A DNA stretch of 64,000 nt from Gammaproteobacteria bacterium (GCA_021324305.1 JAJPJI010000037.1:124001-188000); one strand, 5' to 3'. Shown: positions 29,281 to 39,252, numbered from the stretch's first letter. Notes: generated by a model from the letters alone, not told the origin. Numbers and translations are program-made.

Positions 29281-30540
29281 ATGAATCAACCGCTTCCACA
29301 ACCATTGTTTGATACGCTGGACAATATTCACGACATACCTGAATGCGTCACAACTTACATCACCTCATTAAATATTCCCGCCGCATTAAAGGAGTTTGAA
29401 TTGTGCGTTGAGTTTTTAAAAAGTTATGCGAACTCCAGGGACACATTTACCTCTTACCGCAGAGAAGTCGAACGCTTGCTGCATTGGGTATGGCTGATCG
29501 GCAAAAAATCATTAAAAGAAACGACCCGCAACGATATACGCGATTATCTTGCATTCATCAATGCGCCTCCCAAACAATGGATGGGAACTAAAATAGTCAA
29601 TCGGTTTATTGTGCAAAATGATCAGCGCCTGTCAAATCCTGACTGGCGACCTTTCGTTGTTAAAGTAAGCAAAATTGCGAAACGACATGGTAAAGAACCA
29701 AACAAATCGCATTATCAACTAAGCAACAAATCGATCGAGGCGATATTCGCGGTATTGAGCTCCATGTTCACCTATCTGCAGCAGGAAGAATATCTTGAAA
29801 TAAATCCGATCACACTTATACGACAAAAAAAAGGTTATATCCAACGCCAGCAAACACGCAAGGTAACGCGCAAATTAAGCAAGCTGCAATGGATGTATGT
29901 GATCACCACCGCGGAAGAAATGACAAAAGAAGATCAGCAGCATGAGCGCACCCTGTTTCTGATGTCGGCGTTTTATCTTCTGGGATTGCGAATTTCTGAA
30001 TTGGCTTACTCTTCTGACCGCATGGCAACTATGGGAAATTTTGCGCCTGACAAACGCGGCCTGTGGTGGTACACAACGATAGGCAAAGGCAACAAAATCC
30101 GTGACGTTGCCGTTCCGGATGAATTACTGGAAGCATTAAAACGCTATCGCACTCATTTGGGGTTGCCGCCCCTTCCGCATCGCGAGGAGTCGACGCCGCT
30201 GTTCCCAAAATTAAAAGGCAAACAGGGGCTTGGTACACGCCAGATCCGGAACATTGTCCAGTCGGTATTTGACCGTGCGATAGATAAATTGTTCGCCGTG
30301 GGAAAAAATGACGAAGCGGAAGATCTGGCGACAGCGACTGTTCACTGGCTGCGGCATACTGCGATATCCAGCGAAGTTGAATATCGGCCTCGCGAACATA
30401 TCCGCGATGATGTCGGCCATGAGAATCCCGCCACCATGGACAAATACATTGATACAGACAGGGTCGCACGCCATCAATCAGCACAGGCAAAACGCCTGAA
30501 ACCGGGGGTTGACGCACAGAAAGACCGGGAATCCGCATAA
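29281..30540 (+). CDS. Tyrosine recombinase / phage-type integrase
   Basis: The 419-residue protein has an N-terminal SAM-like core-binding domain (about 40-190) and a catalytic domain with Arg237 (LLGLRISEL), Lys near 271, the HxxR pair His355/Arg358 in HWLRHT, His380 and the nucleophile Tyr389 in ATMDKYI, so it should be active. It is not flanked by a tRNA, other phage genes or visible att repeats. It starts 6 nt after the papain-fold gene. It could be a relic of an island or a chromosomal XerC/D-like paralogue with its own target. Confidence 0.88.
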   Translation: MNQPLPQPLFDTLDNIHDIPECVTTYITSLNIPAALKEFELCVEFLKSYANSRDTFTSYRREVERLLHWVWLIGKKSLKETTRNDIRDYLAFINAPPKQWMGTKIVNRFIVQNDQRLSNPDWRPFVVKVSKIAKRHGKEPNKSHYQLSNKSIEAIFAVLSSMFTYLQQEEYLEINPITLIRQKKGYIQRQQTRKVTRKLSKLQWMYVITTAEEMTKEDQQHERTLFLMSAFYLLGLRISELAYSSDRMATMGNFAPDKRGLWWYTTIGKGNKIRDVAVPDELLEALKRYRTHLGLPPLPHREESTPLFPKLKGKQGLGTRQIRNIVQSVFDRAIDKLFAVGKNDEAEDLATATVHWLRHTAISSEVEYRPREHIRDDVGHENPATMDKYIDTDRVARHQSAQAKRLKPGVDAQKDRESA

Positions 30541-30705
30541 CAAGCCCAACGCCTCTGCGGCACGCGGATACCCGACATGACATACACCGCGTAAAATATT
30601 CTCAACTTATTCATCACCTTAAGTAATCAATTAGCAAGCCATTTAACAATGAACCATTTTTAGTATTCTATAATTTAAATATCATCCATTAATCAGGATA
30701 ATTTT

Positions 30706-31983
30706 ATGTCTGCCAATCCGGAAATGATGCCTGATAATCCCCTGACGTATTTTCCTGCCAGTGAAATATGGCGGCTCTTCATGGAGAGAACCAGACACAA
30801 CGAAGGGCCGGACAAGTTTGACGAAAAGGAAAAAGGTTACATGGAAGGGTTGACTGAAGTGCTGAATATAATGCTGAGTCAGCCGCCCGGAACCCGGTTA
30901 ACAGTGGGACAAATAGTCAAATATCATGACATTGTCGCAGAGACAATTAATAAATATCCCGAAAATAATCTAGGCAAACCAAATGAACACTTTGAACTTG
31001 GAATCAGAAGCGGCACCACAGGATTCGGCTTTATACTTGATCGTGAGGACCCGCATTGCAATGCAACCGTAGAAGGCATTCTGGAACTTGTTGAATCAAT
31101 CCAGGAAGAAATCCGAAATGGCGCTACTCCATCGCTTTCCATCGAAATCAACATTCCAGGCAGCGACAAGCTCGAGGAACTTGTAATAACTGCAGAACCA
31201 ATCAATATGGAAGAGTTAACAGAAAGACTTCGCAAGTCAACAGTGGGAGCACTGACTGTGACCGCGCAAGATAAAGAGTCCATTGCCAACCGCTTTAACA
31301 AGATTATTGAAACGTTTTATCAAGAACTTGATCTCGCCGGCAGCGAGGATGACAAATTACGTGCGATTGCAAAATTCATCCATAGTCTGGAATTTACCCA
31401 TGGATTTGAAGATGCAAATTGTAGAACAGTTGTCATGGAGCTCAGTATTTGGGCTCTAAGAGAATGCGGCCTGTCACTTGCCATGCTTAAAAATCCAAAC
31501 CGGTTCGATCTGTTTTCTGTCAGTCAATTGGTGGACGAACTTAAAGAAGGCAGATTGGAATTTGAATCCTACTCCACAAAAAATCTCGAAAACTATTTGC
31601 AGGAAAATAACCGATTAGATGTCACAGAAATAAAAAAACACCTCTCTGATGATTCTGAAAAAGCCATGGCACAGATTAATAGCGTGTTCACCAAAATTAT
31701 CGAGGGCAAACTGGCATTAAATCTGGATATTCAACATACCACCATGTTTATTGATCCTGAAATAAACAAGACAAACTGCATTCTCGCCTTGAAAAGTCTT
31801 TACGAAGAAAAATACAAGGAATGTTATCAGAAAAATTTCACTGCCAATAAAAAAGTATTGGATGCCATCGCCTCCAGACACATGATTACCACAGACAGCA
31901 CTTATGGAAAAAGATTAAGCGACAGCCTCAGACGTGTTGGCCAGGAAAGACAATTATTAATAGGTTTCAGAAAGAAGGAATAA
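30706..31983 (+). CDS. Divergent Fic-domain protein
   Basis: This 425-residue protein carries a variant Fic motif, H-G-F-E-D-A-N-C-R at 232-240, against the canonical HPFx(D/E)GN(G/K)R. The catalytic His, acidic residue, Asn and Arg are kept, while Pro and both Gly are replaced. Upstream, residues 64-80 (LTVGQIVKYHDIV) and 95-130 (a GIRSGTTGFGFILD strand region) fit the start helix and flap of Fic folds. Fic enzymes transfer AMP or other nucleotides to target proteins. No inhibitory S/T-x-x-x-E/D-G-N motif is seen. The 165-nt upstream gap is AT-rich. Its neighbours are an integrase and an ankyrin protein, suggesting an acquired effector gene; activity is unproven. Confidence 0.65.
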   Translation: MSANPEMMPDNPLTYFPASEIWRLFMERTRHNEGPDKFDEKEKGYMEGLTEVLNIMLSQPPGTRLTVGQIVKYHDIVAETINKYPENNLGKPNEHFELGIRSGTTGFGFILDREDPHCNATVEGILELVESIQEEIRNGATPSLSIEINIPGSDKLEELVITAEPINMEELTERLRKSTVGALTVTAQDKESIANRFNKIIETFYQELDLAGSEDDKLRAIAKFIHSLEFTHGFEDANCRTVVMELSIWALRECGLSLAMLKNPNRFDLFSVSQLVDELKEGRLEFESYSTKNLENYLQENNRLDVTEIKKHLSDDSEKAMAQINSVFTKIIEGKLALNLDIQHTTMFIDPEINKTNCILALKSLYEEKYKECYQKNFTANKKVLDAIASRHMITTDSTYGKRLSDSLRRVGQERQLLIGFRKKE

Positions 31984-32176
31984 TCATAACAAACAAATTC
32001 CTGAACCGGACAAACCTGAAACAAGGGTAGCCCGGGAAAATAAACCATATCAGTCAATTGCTTGGTCAGACTTTCTTCTTGCTCCATGACATGAATCCAA
32101 CAATGCCTTGTTCACAAACTATACTTAATGATGATACCTCAATTTAAAAATTACCAACGTGTAGAGGTAATTAATC

Positions 32177-34528
32177 ATGTTAAGCAGAGATCCGGAAAAA
32201 ATGCCAGTGTATCAATTCAAGGCATTGCATGGATCAGAATCTACTGAACAAGGCGGTCTCCGCGACAGCTTGACAGGCATACAAACAGGCCAGGTAACTT
32301 TATGGATTAACGAACGTTCCAGATCCCTGTTCGAGCAAGGGAAACCTGGCCAGGGGTATGCCGGTTTTCTGGATTTGCAGACAGGCGAGATAGATCTGGT
32401 ACCTGCTTACAATGCTGAAGATAACAAAACCAGAGACAAATTCACTGTAAATGGCGAAACGAAAGATTACTTTGTCGTATCAAATGAACCGCTAGGCAAA
32501 AGCACTGGTCAGGTGCACACAGACGGGCTCCGCATAATTGGCAAAGGCCATAAAGGCGGGTCGAATGGATTAATGGCTGGTTTTGGAATTTTCAAAGGTA
32601 CACTGGATAAAGACTCGCAAATGGAATTTATATATCAATTTAGAAACAAATCATTTTCACAAAACAGTTTTGCCTTCCAGTATGATGAACTTTATCTGCT
32701 TGCCAATCTGGACCAGGCATTTTATATCATGCGCTCCATTCCAAATGATATTTCATCGCGCATCATGGAAACATTAATCACACAGTTGCCTGTCAATGAC
32801 CCTACGCATAAACGCGCCATCCGCGAAAATGTTGCACAACATTTGTTTGATGCCGAAAGTGAATATCGAAAATCAAGTCCGGAACAAATCAAAGACAAGC
32901 TGGTCATGAATATGTTTGCTGCTCTTAATGATGACCAACTTGATGTCATCAAAAGAATCGTTGCCCTGGAACCAAGAGTGATTTCATCTGATCCTGACAA
33001 TCCCATGACATTGAAAGAACTGGGCTTATCCATTAATGCCGAATACATTGGACAAACCTTGCTAAGCGTCGCACTAGACAAGAAAAAGCCAAGAAAAATA
33101 CTTGAAGAATTAATCAAATTGGGCGCATCGGAAGAATCTCTGAGCGACAGTAACAGATTGAAGCTGAAAATAATCCAGTCAAACAGCATCCGCACTGTGC
33201 CCGGGATCAGAACTCTGCCAAATGAAGAAATAATAAAATCTGTGTTTCAAATTATCACTGATGGCTATATCGACAAGACTACGTCCCAGGTTCAACTCAT
33301 GAGAGAATTATTCGACCTAGGCATCATTACAAATCACGCTCAAGTGCTGCGTGATATCATTCTCGCTCACGGTATTCCAGATGAAAAAAAAGCTGTGCTT
33401 ATGAACGCCTTGTTGTCTGCCGGAGCGAATCCCGATACCATTTTGAGCGACAATCAGACAGCGCTTTATCTCACAGCAGTGCATGGCCTTGCCAAAACAG
33501 CTGAAGTCCTGTTAAATCATAAAGCAAACCCTGATCTGGCAGATTCACGTCAGGTGACTCCTCTGCATATTGCTGCGCAATCCGGCCATCATGAAATCAT
33601 CAAGCTCATTATCAAGAACACTCATCACAAAATTGACATTGACTGTCTTGATGATGATGGCAGAACGCCTCTTTATGCCGCGATCAAGAAGGGCAACGAC
33701 GAAATTGTCTCATTGTTACTGCAACATGGCGCTGATCCAGATATATACGCATACGGCAGGACTGCGCTGCATGAAGCTGCCTTACACGGATCCGCTGCGC
33801 AAGTCACCCTCCTCTTAAAGCACGGCGCCAATATTGAACTTGCTTCGGAATTGAACGGGGATACCGCATTGCATCTTGCGGCTGGCAGAGGCAGTTTCTC
33901 GTCTATCATGGCGCTGCTGCAAGCTAATGCCAGCCTCGACGCCACCAATGATGACGGTGAAACACCTATCCAGGTTGCAGAGATGCGCGAAGAAGTATCT
34001 TTCCGCGGCATTGATGTCACGGAGGCAATTATATTCACCATGCAAGCTTACGCTGAAGGCAGCTCACCACTTTGCAAGGCGGCAAACCAAAACAACATAT
34101 CCTATGTGGAAGACTTATTGGAACTCGGCTGCAAGCCTGATGAAAAAAACCGTGCAGGTGAAAGTGTTCTGCATGTTGCGGTTGCAAACGGCAATTTACC
34201 GCTTGTCCGACTGCTGCTCAATCACGGAGCTGATCCCCGGTACACATACAAGGGGAGATCAGCATTGGACTATGCAGCAAGCAGAACGCAGAATGATATT
34301 TATGTTGCTATCGGCGAGCTCTTGAGAAGCAAGGCCGCCGAACTGGAGACCCGTGACAACAAGATAAAAGCAGAAGAACAAGCCAGCAAACCCGCTCACC
34401 ACCCTGAACAAAGAACTCATATCCATTCTTCGAGTCAACTTTTCAGCCACCCGGATTCTCATACTGTCAGCGAATCAGCGCAGCAATCAACCGAGCAGCA
34501 ACAACGTCCTCGCGGACATCACAGTTAA
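32177..34528 (+). CDS. Ankyrin-repeat protein (783 aa) with unrecognised N-terminal domain
   Basis: Ankyrin repeats run from about residue 405 to 715, shown by TPLHIAAQSGHHEIIKLI, TPLYAAIKKGNDEIVSLLL, TALHEAALHGSAAQVTLLL, TALHLAAGRGSFSSIMALL and VLHVAVANGNLPLVRLLL. The first 400 residues are of unknown fold with a distinctive Gly-rich start (SLFEQGKPGQGYAGFLDLQTG at about 50-70). The last 60 residues are rich in Gln, Ser and His and probably disordered. No signal peptide is present. Ankyrin proteins of this size are typical Legionellales effectors; export is not demonstrated by sequence. A short AT-rich gap separates it from the Fic-like gene. Confidence 0.88.
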   Translation: MLSRDPEKMPVYQFKALHGSESTEQGGLRDSLTGIQTGQVTLWINERSRSLFEQGKPGQGYAGFLDLQTGEIDLVPAYNAEDNKTRDKFTVNGETKDYFVVSNEPLGKSTGQVHTDGLRIIGKGHKGGSNGLMAGFGIFKGTLDKDSQMEFIYQFRNKSFSQNSFAFQYDELYLLANLDQAFYIMRSIPNDISSRIMETLITQLPVNDPTHKRAIRENVAQHLFDAESEYRKSSPEQIKDKLVMNMFAALNDDQLDVIKRIVALEPRVISSDPDNPMTLKELGLSINAEYIGQTLLSVALDKKKPRKILEELIKLGASEESLSDSNRLKLKIIQSNSIRTVPGIRTLPNEEIIKSVFQIITDGYIDKTTSQVQLMRELFDLGIITNHAQVLRDIILAHGIPDEKKAVLMNALLSAGANPDTILSDNQTALYLTAVHGLAKTAEVLLNHKANPDLADSRQVTPLHIAAQSGHHEIIKLIIKNTHHKIDIDCLDDDGRTPLYAAIKKGNDEIVSLLLQHGADPDIYAYGRTALHEAALHGSAAQVTLLLKHGANIELASELNGDTALHLAAGRGSFSSIMALLQANASLDATNDDGETPIQVAEMREEVSFRGIDVTEAIIFTMQAYAEGSSPLCKAANQNNISYVEDLLELGCKPDEKNRAGESVLHVAVANGNLPLVRLLLNHGADPRYTYKGRSALDYAASRTQNDIYVAIGELLRSKAAELETRDNKIKAEEQASKPAHHPEQRTHIHSSSQLFSHPDSHTVSESAQQSTEQQQRPRGHHS

Positions 34529-34625
34529 ATTGCCTTGATACCATGTACATGACCAGCGTATTCTGGCTAAGATAAATACACTGCGACCTGGCTCGCCGTC
34601 ATGATAATGGATAGGAGTACCTTCA

Positions 34626-35165
34626 ATGAATTTCAGGAAATTGATAGTTGCAACCGTTAGCATCACCATCTTTCCAACGATAAGCCTTGCATTTTTCTGC
34701 CCGACAAACTTCAGTCAGATTGATTATGGCATGTCGATAGATGAAGTAACGCAGATATGCGGCAAACCGAGTTTTCAAAAAGAATCCACCAAGTCAAATG
34801 ATAACATTCCCCAGGAATGGAGTTATTACATTCCCCAGACAGTAAATATGGGCGGCACACAGCAGAATGCACAAGGCACGTTAAAGACCACTGTAACATT
34901 TGATGATAAAGGCAAGGCGATCAATATCAGTGTCAATGGCATCGGAGTGGGATCGACATCAATCTGCGGATCAAGCATCAGCCTGGGTGCGGACAAGGAT
35001 TCCGTCAAAGGCGCCTGCGGTGATCCGGCCTTTGTGAATAAACAAAGCGTTGACGCGGCAACCGCTGCCAAAAATGAAGTCAAGGTGGTTGAATTTACCT
35101 ATGCAAATGTCAACCCGCCAGCGGTTCTTGTCTTTGAGAATGGTAAATTGACCGAGAAAAAATAA
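34626..35165 (+). CDS. Secreted DUF2845-like protein
   Basis: This 179-residue exported protein has a signal peptide ending near residue 22 (PTISLAFFC). Residue 24 is a Cys (FFCPTNF) close to the cleavage region but without a clear lipobox. The mature part begins with IDYGMSIDEVTQICGKP, a pattern of the SmpA/BamE-like and DUF2845 folds, repeated later as ISLGADKDSVKGACGDP, so it has two copies of the G-x-x-x-x-x-V-x-x-x-C-G-x-P motif. Function is unknown. It is convergent with the chagasin-like gene. Confidence 0.65.
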   Translation: MNFRKLIVATVSITIFPTISLAFFCPTNFSQIDYGMSIDEVTQICGKPSFQKESTKSNDNIPQEWSYYIPQTVNMGGTQQNAQGTLKTTVTFDDKGKAINISVNGIGVGSTSICGSSISLGADKDSVKGACGDPAFVNKQSVDAATAAKNEVKVVEFTYANVNPPAVLVFENGKLTEKK

Positions 35166-35213
35166 TGCGGTTTAAATATCCGCCATGTCATGCCGGCATG
35201 AATCGACATCAGG

Positions 35214-35651
35214 TTATTTGCCTTGTATCGTTACACGGAATACGGTTTGCGTGGAACTATCGCTGCCTTGCCACGGCCGTGCGTATATCATCCGTATGGT
35301 CGTTTGCTGCGGCACAATAAAAGCCGCCTGTTTCACCCGAAATACCCATGTTTCATAACCTGGAGCTCCAATCAAGCCCTTGGTTGGCTGCTGAAATGCA
35401 TGTTTGACGGGAGTAATCAGGGTGTTGTCGTATTCACGCAAAAACCATGAATAACCAGTTGAAGGATTGGATTTTAATTTGATTGTGAATTCAGGTTGCC
35501 CAGGAGCGACCATAATATTCAATTTATCTTCTGTATAAATACTATTGGCAGCCGCATTACTTGATGTGTCAGTATTAGCTGCGAATATCGTCGCACTGGA
35601 CACGGTTAGCAATAGGATCAGAAGTGTTTGTGAAAGCTTTTTTATGTTCAT
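35214..35651 (-). CDS. Chagasin-like cysteine protease inhibitor (I42 family)
   Basis: This 145-residue periplasmic or secreted protein has a signal peptide of about 24 residues. It shows all three inhibitory loops of chagasin: NPSTGYSW, the GAPGYETW loop and RPW. Family members block papain-like cysteine proteases such as host cathepsins. GGAGG lies 8 nt before the ATG at 35651. The gene starts inside the last 77 bp of lpxK on the same strand, an unusually long overlap. In an intracellular bacterium it might protect against lysosomal proteases; that is inference. Confidence 0.85.
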   Translation of the reverse strand: MNIKKLSQTLLILLLTVSSATIFAANTDTSSNAAANSIYTEDKLNIMVAPGQPEFTIKLKSNPSTGYSWFLREYDNTLITPVKHAFQQPTKGLIGAPGYETWVFRVKQAAFIVPQQTTIRMIYARPWQGSDSSTQTVFRVTIQGK

Positions 35652-36642
35652 CGCACGCCTCCAACGATTTTAACTTCAGTAAAATGGCCTGTTCGAGTCT
35701 ATTATTGATTTTAGCAGTTATACGCAAATACCAATAGTGCTCGTTCACTATTGCCCTGCATTTGACTGCATCTTTTTCAGTCATCATCACCTTCAGATTA
35801 TCCTTGAAATCAATATCATGAGGCAGATATAGGTAATGATCCGGAAAAACGTGCCTGACGAGATCAAACCCCAGGGATGTCAAAGTCATAAAAAATCTGT
35901 GCGGGTTGCCAATTCCTGTAACAGCATGTATTTTGTCTCGTGAAAATTCTGACAGGCTGATTTTTTTCTGTGGATTTTTCACAGAGACAAACTCAGCTGG
36001 TTCAAGTGTCATGGTGAACCGGTCATTGCCTGCACCGCCATTGATGACCACCATGTCTACCTTCTTCAATCGTGAAACCGGCTCTCGTAATGGACCGGCG
36101 GGCAACAGGCATTCGTTGCCATAGCCGCGTTCAGCATCCACCATCACAATCTCCAGGTCACGACCCAAATGGTAATGCTGCAATCCATCATCACTAATCA
36201 CGATATCGCATGCTGACTGCCGCAGTAATTCCCGCACTGCCGCCACTCTGTCCACACCAATCACAACAGGGCAATGCGTATTTTGCAAAAGCAGCAAGGC
36301 TTCATCACCAACGTCTCCGGCCTTGTCTGTTTCTCTGACCCGATGCGGTTTTGTATGCCGTTTGCCGCCGACACCGCGCGATACGATGCCAGGCCGATAG
36401 CCATGAGACTGCAAAAGCTTGACCAGCGAAATGACAAATGGTGTTTTGCCTGTGCCGCCGACAGTAATATTGCCGACAACAATAACGGGCACATCAAAAT
36501 GACAGGTTTTAAATAATCCGATACGAAAAAATAATCGCCGCAGCGCCACGCCGCACCCAAAAAGCCACGACAATGGCAATAACAGCATGGCAACGGGATG
36601 CAGGGATTTCCGATACCAGCATTTCATCAGATCAAACTGCAT
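35575..36642 (-). CDS. lpxK: Tetraacyldisaccharide 4'-kinase
   Basis: The 355-residue inner-membrane-associated kinase phosphorylates the lipid A precursor at the 4' position. It has the N-terminal LLPLSWLFG helix, the P-loop GNITVGGTGKTPFV, SRGVGGK, and the DDGLQHYHLGRDLEIV motif. I start at 36642, overlapping the msbA stop by 11 bp; 36627 is the other option, while the frame opens upstream at 36744 inside msbA. The C-terminus is about 25 residues longer than in E. coli and this part overlaps the chagasin-like gene. msbA-lpxK is the conserved order. Confidence 0.95.
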   Translation of the reverse strand: MQFDLMKCWYRKSLHPVAMLLLPLSWLFGCGVALRRLFFRIGLFKTCHFDVPVIVVGNITVGGTGKTPFVISLVKLLQSHGYRPGIVSRGVGGKRHTKPHRVRETDKAGDVGDEALLLLQNTHCPVVIGVDRVAAVRELLRQSACDIVISDDGLQHYHLGRDLEIVMVDAERGYGNECLLPAGPLREPVSRLKKVDMVVINGGAGNDRFTMTLEPAEFVSVKNPQKKISLSEFSRDKIHAVTGIGNPHRFFMTLTSLGFDLVRHVFPDHYLYLPHDIDFKDNLKVMMTEKDAVKCRAIVNEHYWYLRITAKINNRLEQAILLKLKSLEACDEHKKAFTNTSDPIANRVQCDDIRS

Positions 36643-38425
36643 TGGCTGCGTCCAGAACCTGTGGCATGTCCTTGAATTGCAAGCGATAGAGTCTGGCATA
36701 GTGTCCATTGCGCTGCAGTAATTCTTCATGGTTCCCGGCTTCAATTATCCTGCCTTCATCCATGACAATAATCTTGTTCGCATGCTCAACGGTGGAAAGA
36801 CGATGGGCAATAACAAGTGTCGTGCGGTTTTTCATCAATTCTTCGAACGCCGACTGAATATAACGTTCGGATTCTGTATCCAGCGCTGAAGTCGCTTCGT
36901 CCAGTATCAGGATTGGCGCATCCTTGAGTATGGCACGCGCGATTGCAATCCGCTGACGCTGACCTCCAGACAACAAGACACCATTTTCACCAATCAGTGA
37001 GTGTATACCCTTGGGCAATTGTTCGATGAATTCCATTGCATGAGAAGCCTTGGCAGCGGCGATCACCGCTTCTTCGGTCACTCTGCCAAACTGGCCGTAA
37101 GCGATATTGTTAAACACCGTGTCATGGAAGAGCGTGACATTTTGCGAGACCTGTGCAAACTGGCGGCGCAAATCCTTGAGACGGTAATCGCGGATTGAAA
37201 CACCATCCAGTGTGATTTCACCGGTAAAATTATCATAGAAACGCGGAAGCAGGCTAACCAGCGTGGATTTGCCGCTGCCGGACCGGCCGACCAGTGCGAC
37301 AATTTCTCCCGGTTCTATCGAGAAAGAAACATCCTGTAATACTTCCTTGCTATCCTGGTACATAAAACTGACCTGGGAAAATCTGATATTACCCTTGGCG
37401 CGCGTAATAGCTCTTGCTCCGTTATCTTCTTCGGGTTTTTCATCCATCAGCTCAAACACACTTTGCGCTCCGGCCAGGCCGCGATACAGCTTGTTTTGCA
37501 CAAAAGCGAGGTCTTTCATTGGTTTCAGCAATGCCAGCATGGCTGCGACCATCGCCACGAAACCACCGGGTGTAAGAAGTGAGTCAGCAATGTCCAGTGT
37601 CGCAATGTACAATGTCAATGCCAGCGCAGCCGCGGTAATAAACTGCACTGCCGTCACGCTAAGCGTGCGCGCCACCACCACTTTCATTTCACGCTGACGA
37701 TTGGTGCGCGCAGCCTTGTTGAACTTATCCGTCTCGTAATCCTGGCCTTCAAATGATCTGACCACTTTGTATCCTTCGATGTTTTCTTCAGCTCGATGGC
37801 TTAACTCAGCTATCGAATCCTGGATACTCAAGCTCAGGCGACGGATGCGCAGACTTGCGACGCGCATGATAACAGTGACCAACGGGATGATAATGAAATA
37901 CAGCAATGTCAGCTTCCAGCTGATGGAAAACATCACATATACCAGGCCAAGTATCAGGAATAAGGCTTGTATGGCTGTTGTCAATACATCGGCGCTGGCA
38001 TTAGCGACCTGATCCACACCATATAAAAGCACGGACAATACCTGTCCTGTTGTGGAATGGTCATAATATCGCGCTGGAAGACGCTGCAAATGGGCAAATA
38101 AATCCTGGCGCAGATTCATAATGACACTGCGGGAAGCCGATGCAATATAATAGTTGGAAAAAAAGCTGGCTATACCCCGGACAATAAATACACTCAATAT
38201 CAGGAATGGAGCCTTTTCAAGGAATTCATGGTTTTTTGCAACTAAGCCTTTATTTAATAAAGGTTTTAAAAAATAGATAAACCAGGAATCGACGCCTGAA
38301 TACAACATGCTTGCGATTCCGGCAATTACCAGTGCCGACCAGTATCGGCGCACATAGGTAAATAAGCGCTTGTATACATGATATGCGTTTGCTACATGTC
38401 TGGGCTTGGTTTTCTCGTTTGCCAT
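36632..38425 (-). CDS. msbA: Lipid A flippase MsbA (ABC transporter)
   Basis: The 597-residue half-transporter has six membrane helices in the first 330 residues and an ATPase domain with Walker A GRSGSGKST, signature LSGGQRQRIAIARA and Walker B ILILDEATSALD. It flips core-lipid A across the inner membrane and functions with LpxK, whose gene overlaps its stop codon. Length is close to E. coli (582). Confidence 0.95.
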   Translation of the reverse strand: MANEKTKPRHVANAYHVYKRLFTYVRRYWSALVIAGIASMLYSGVDSWFIYFLKPLLNKGLVAKNHEFLEKAPFLILSVFIVRGIASFFSNYYIASASRSVIMNLRQDLFAHLQRLPARYYDHSTTGQVLSVLLYGVDQVANASADVLTTAIQALFLILGLVYVMFSISWKLTLLYFIIIPLVTVIMRVASLRIRRLSLSIQDSIAELSHRAEENIEGYKVVRSFEGQDYETDKFNKAARTNRQREMKVVVARTLSVTAVQFITAAALALTLYIATLDIADSLLTPGGFVAMVAAMLALLKPMKDLAFVQNKLYRGLAGAQSVFELMDEKPEEDNGARAITRAKGNIRFSQVSFMYQDSKEVLQDVSFSIEPGEIVALVGRSGSGKSTLVSLLPRFYDNFTGEITLDGVSIRDYRLKDLRRQFAQVSQNVTLFHDTVFNNIAYGQFGRVTEEAVIAAAKASHAMEFIEQLPKGIHSLIGENGVLLSGGQRQRIAIARAILKDAPILILDEATSALDTESERYIQSAFEELMKNRTTLVIAHRLSTVEHANKIIVMDEGRIIEAGNHEELLQRNGHYARLYRLQFKDMPQVLDAANAV

Positions 38426-38703
38426 ATCTCAATTCTTGCGAATTTTCAAAGGCGTGTATACTACCATGTTTGGCTGTCAGTATAAAATTCAATTCATGGC
38501 AGCCAGGCATCATGATTGGGCACATTTTGATCAATCCGCAGATCCATATTGTCCTCAGTCATTTTTCTCTCTGAAGCCATGTTCAAATAGTTCCCTGCCT
38601 GCGCTGCTTACGACTGCGTCATCGTCAATCAACGTGTCGCCGGATTTACAAGATCCTTTCTTGTCAGTGTTCTTAAAAATCAACATAATATCAAAGTTAT
38701 TAC

Positions 38704-39252
38704 ATGCCTCTAACACGCTGGAAGAAAAAGCTTATGAATACTGTCGTCAAGTCATTGCCCAAATTTGTTTTTATGAGCCGCTGGCTGCAAGCTCCTCTCT
38801 ATCTCGGCTTAATCATAGTCATGGGTGTATACGTGTATCAGTTCGCCCTGGGACTCATACATTTGATTACCAGTGCAAACAAATTAAATGAAACTGTTGT
38901 CATGCTGCTGGCCCTGGACCTGATTGATATGGTCATGATCGCGAACCTGCTGATCATGGTTATTCTGGGTGGGTATGAAACCTTTGTCTCGCGCCTTAAC
39001 CTGCAAGGCAACCCGGATCATCCCGAGTGGCTGGATGAAGTCAATGCAGGCACGATGAAAATCAAACTTGCGCTCGCTCTCGTCACCATCTCTTCAATCC
39101 ACTTGTTGCGTACCTTCATTGATCCAACACAAAAGGATTTTTATGTTGTCATGTGGCAAGTGGTCATTCACGTAACCCTGGTCTTCTCGGCGCTGGCCAT
39201 CGCATTCACAGACAAGATAATGACCATCACACACAAGGAAGCGGCACATTAA
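38704..39252 (+). CDS. UPF0114/YqhA-family membrane protein
   Basis: This 182-residue inner-membrane protein has about four helices. The family pattern is visible as SRWLQAPLYLGLIIVMGVY near the N-terminus, ALDLIDMVMIANLLIMVILGGYETFVS in the middle, and KLALALVTISSIHLLRTFI. The role of YqhA/UPF0114 is not established. It is divergent from msbA across 278 bp in which I see no gene. An in-frame ATG at 38734 is another possible start. Confidence 0.85.
   Translation: MPLTRWKKKLMNTVVKSLPKFVFMSRWLQAPLYLGLIIVMGVYVYQFALGLIHLITSANKLNETVVMLLALDLIDMVMIANLLIMVILGGYETFVSRLNLQGNPDHPEWLDEVNAGTMKIKLALALVTISSIHLLRTFIDPTQKDFYVVMWQVVIHVTLVFSALAIAFTDKIMTITHKEAAH

Noticed and set aside
30029..30583. 184-codon frame antisense to the integrase gene
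   Set aside because: It lies opposite the catalytic domain of an intact integrase and has no domain features.
29281..34528. Prophage
   Set aside because: Only one integrase is present, with no capsid, tail, terminase or lysis gene in the window.
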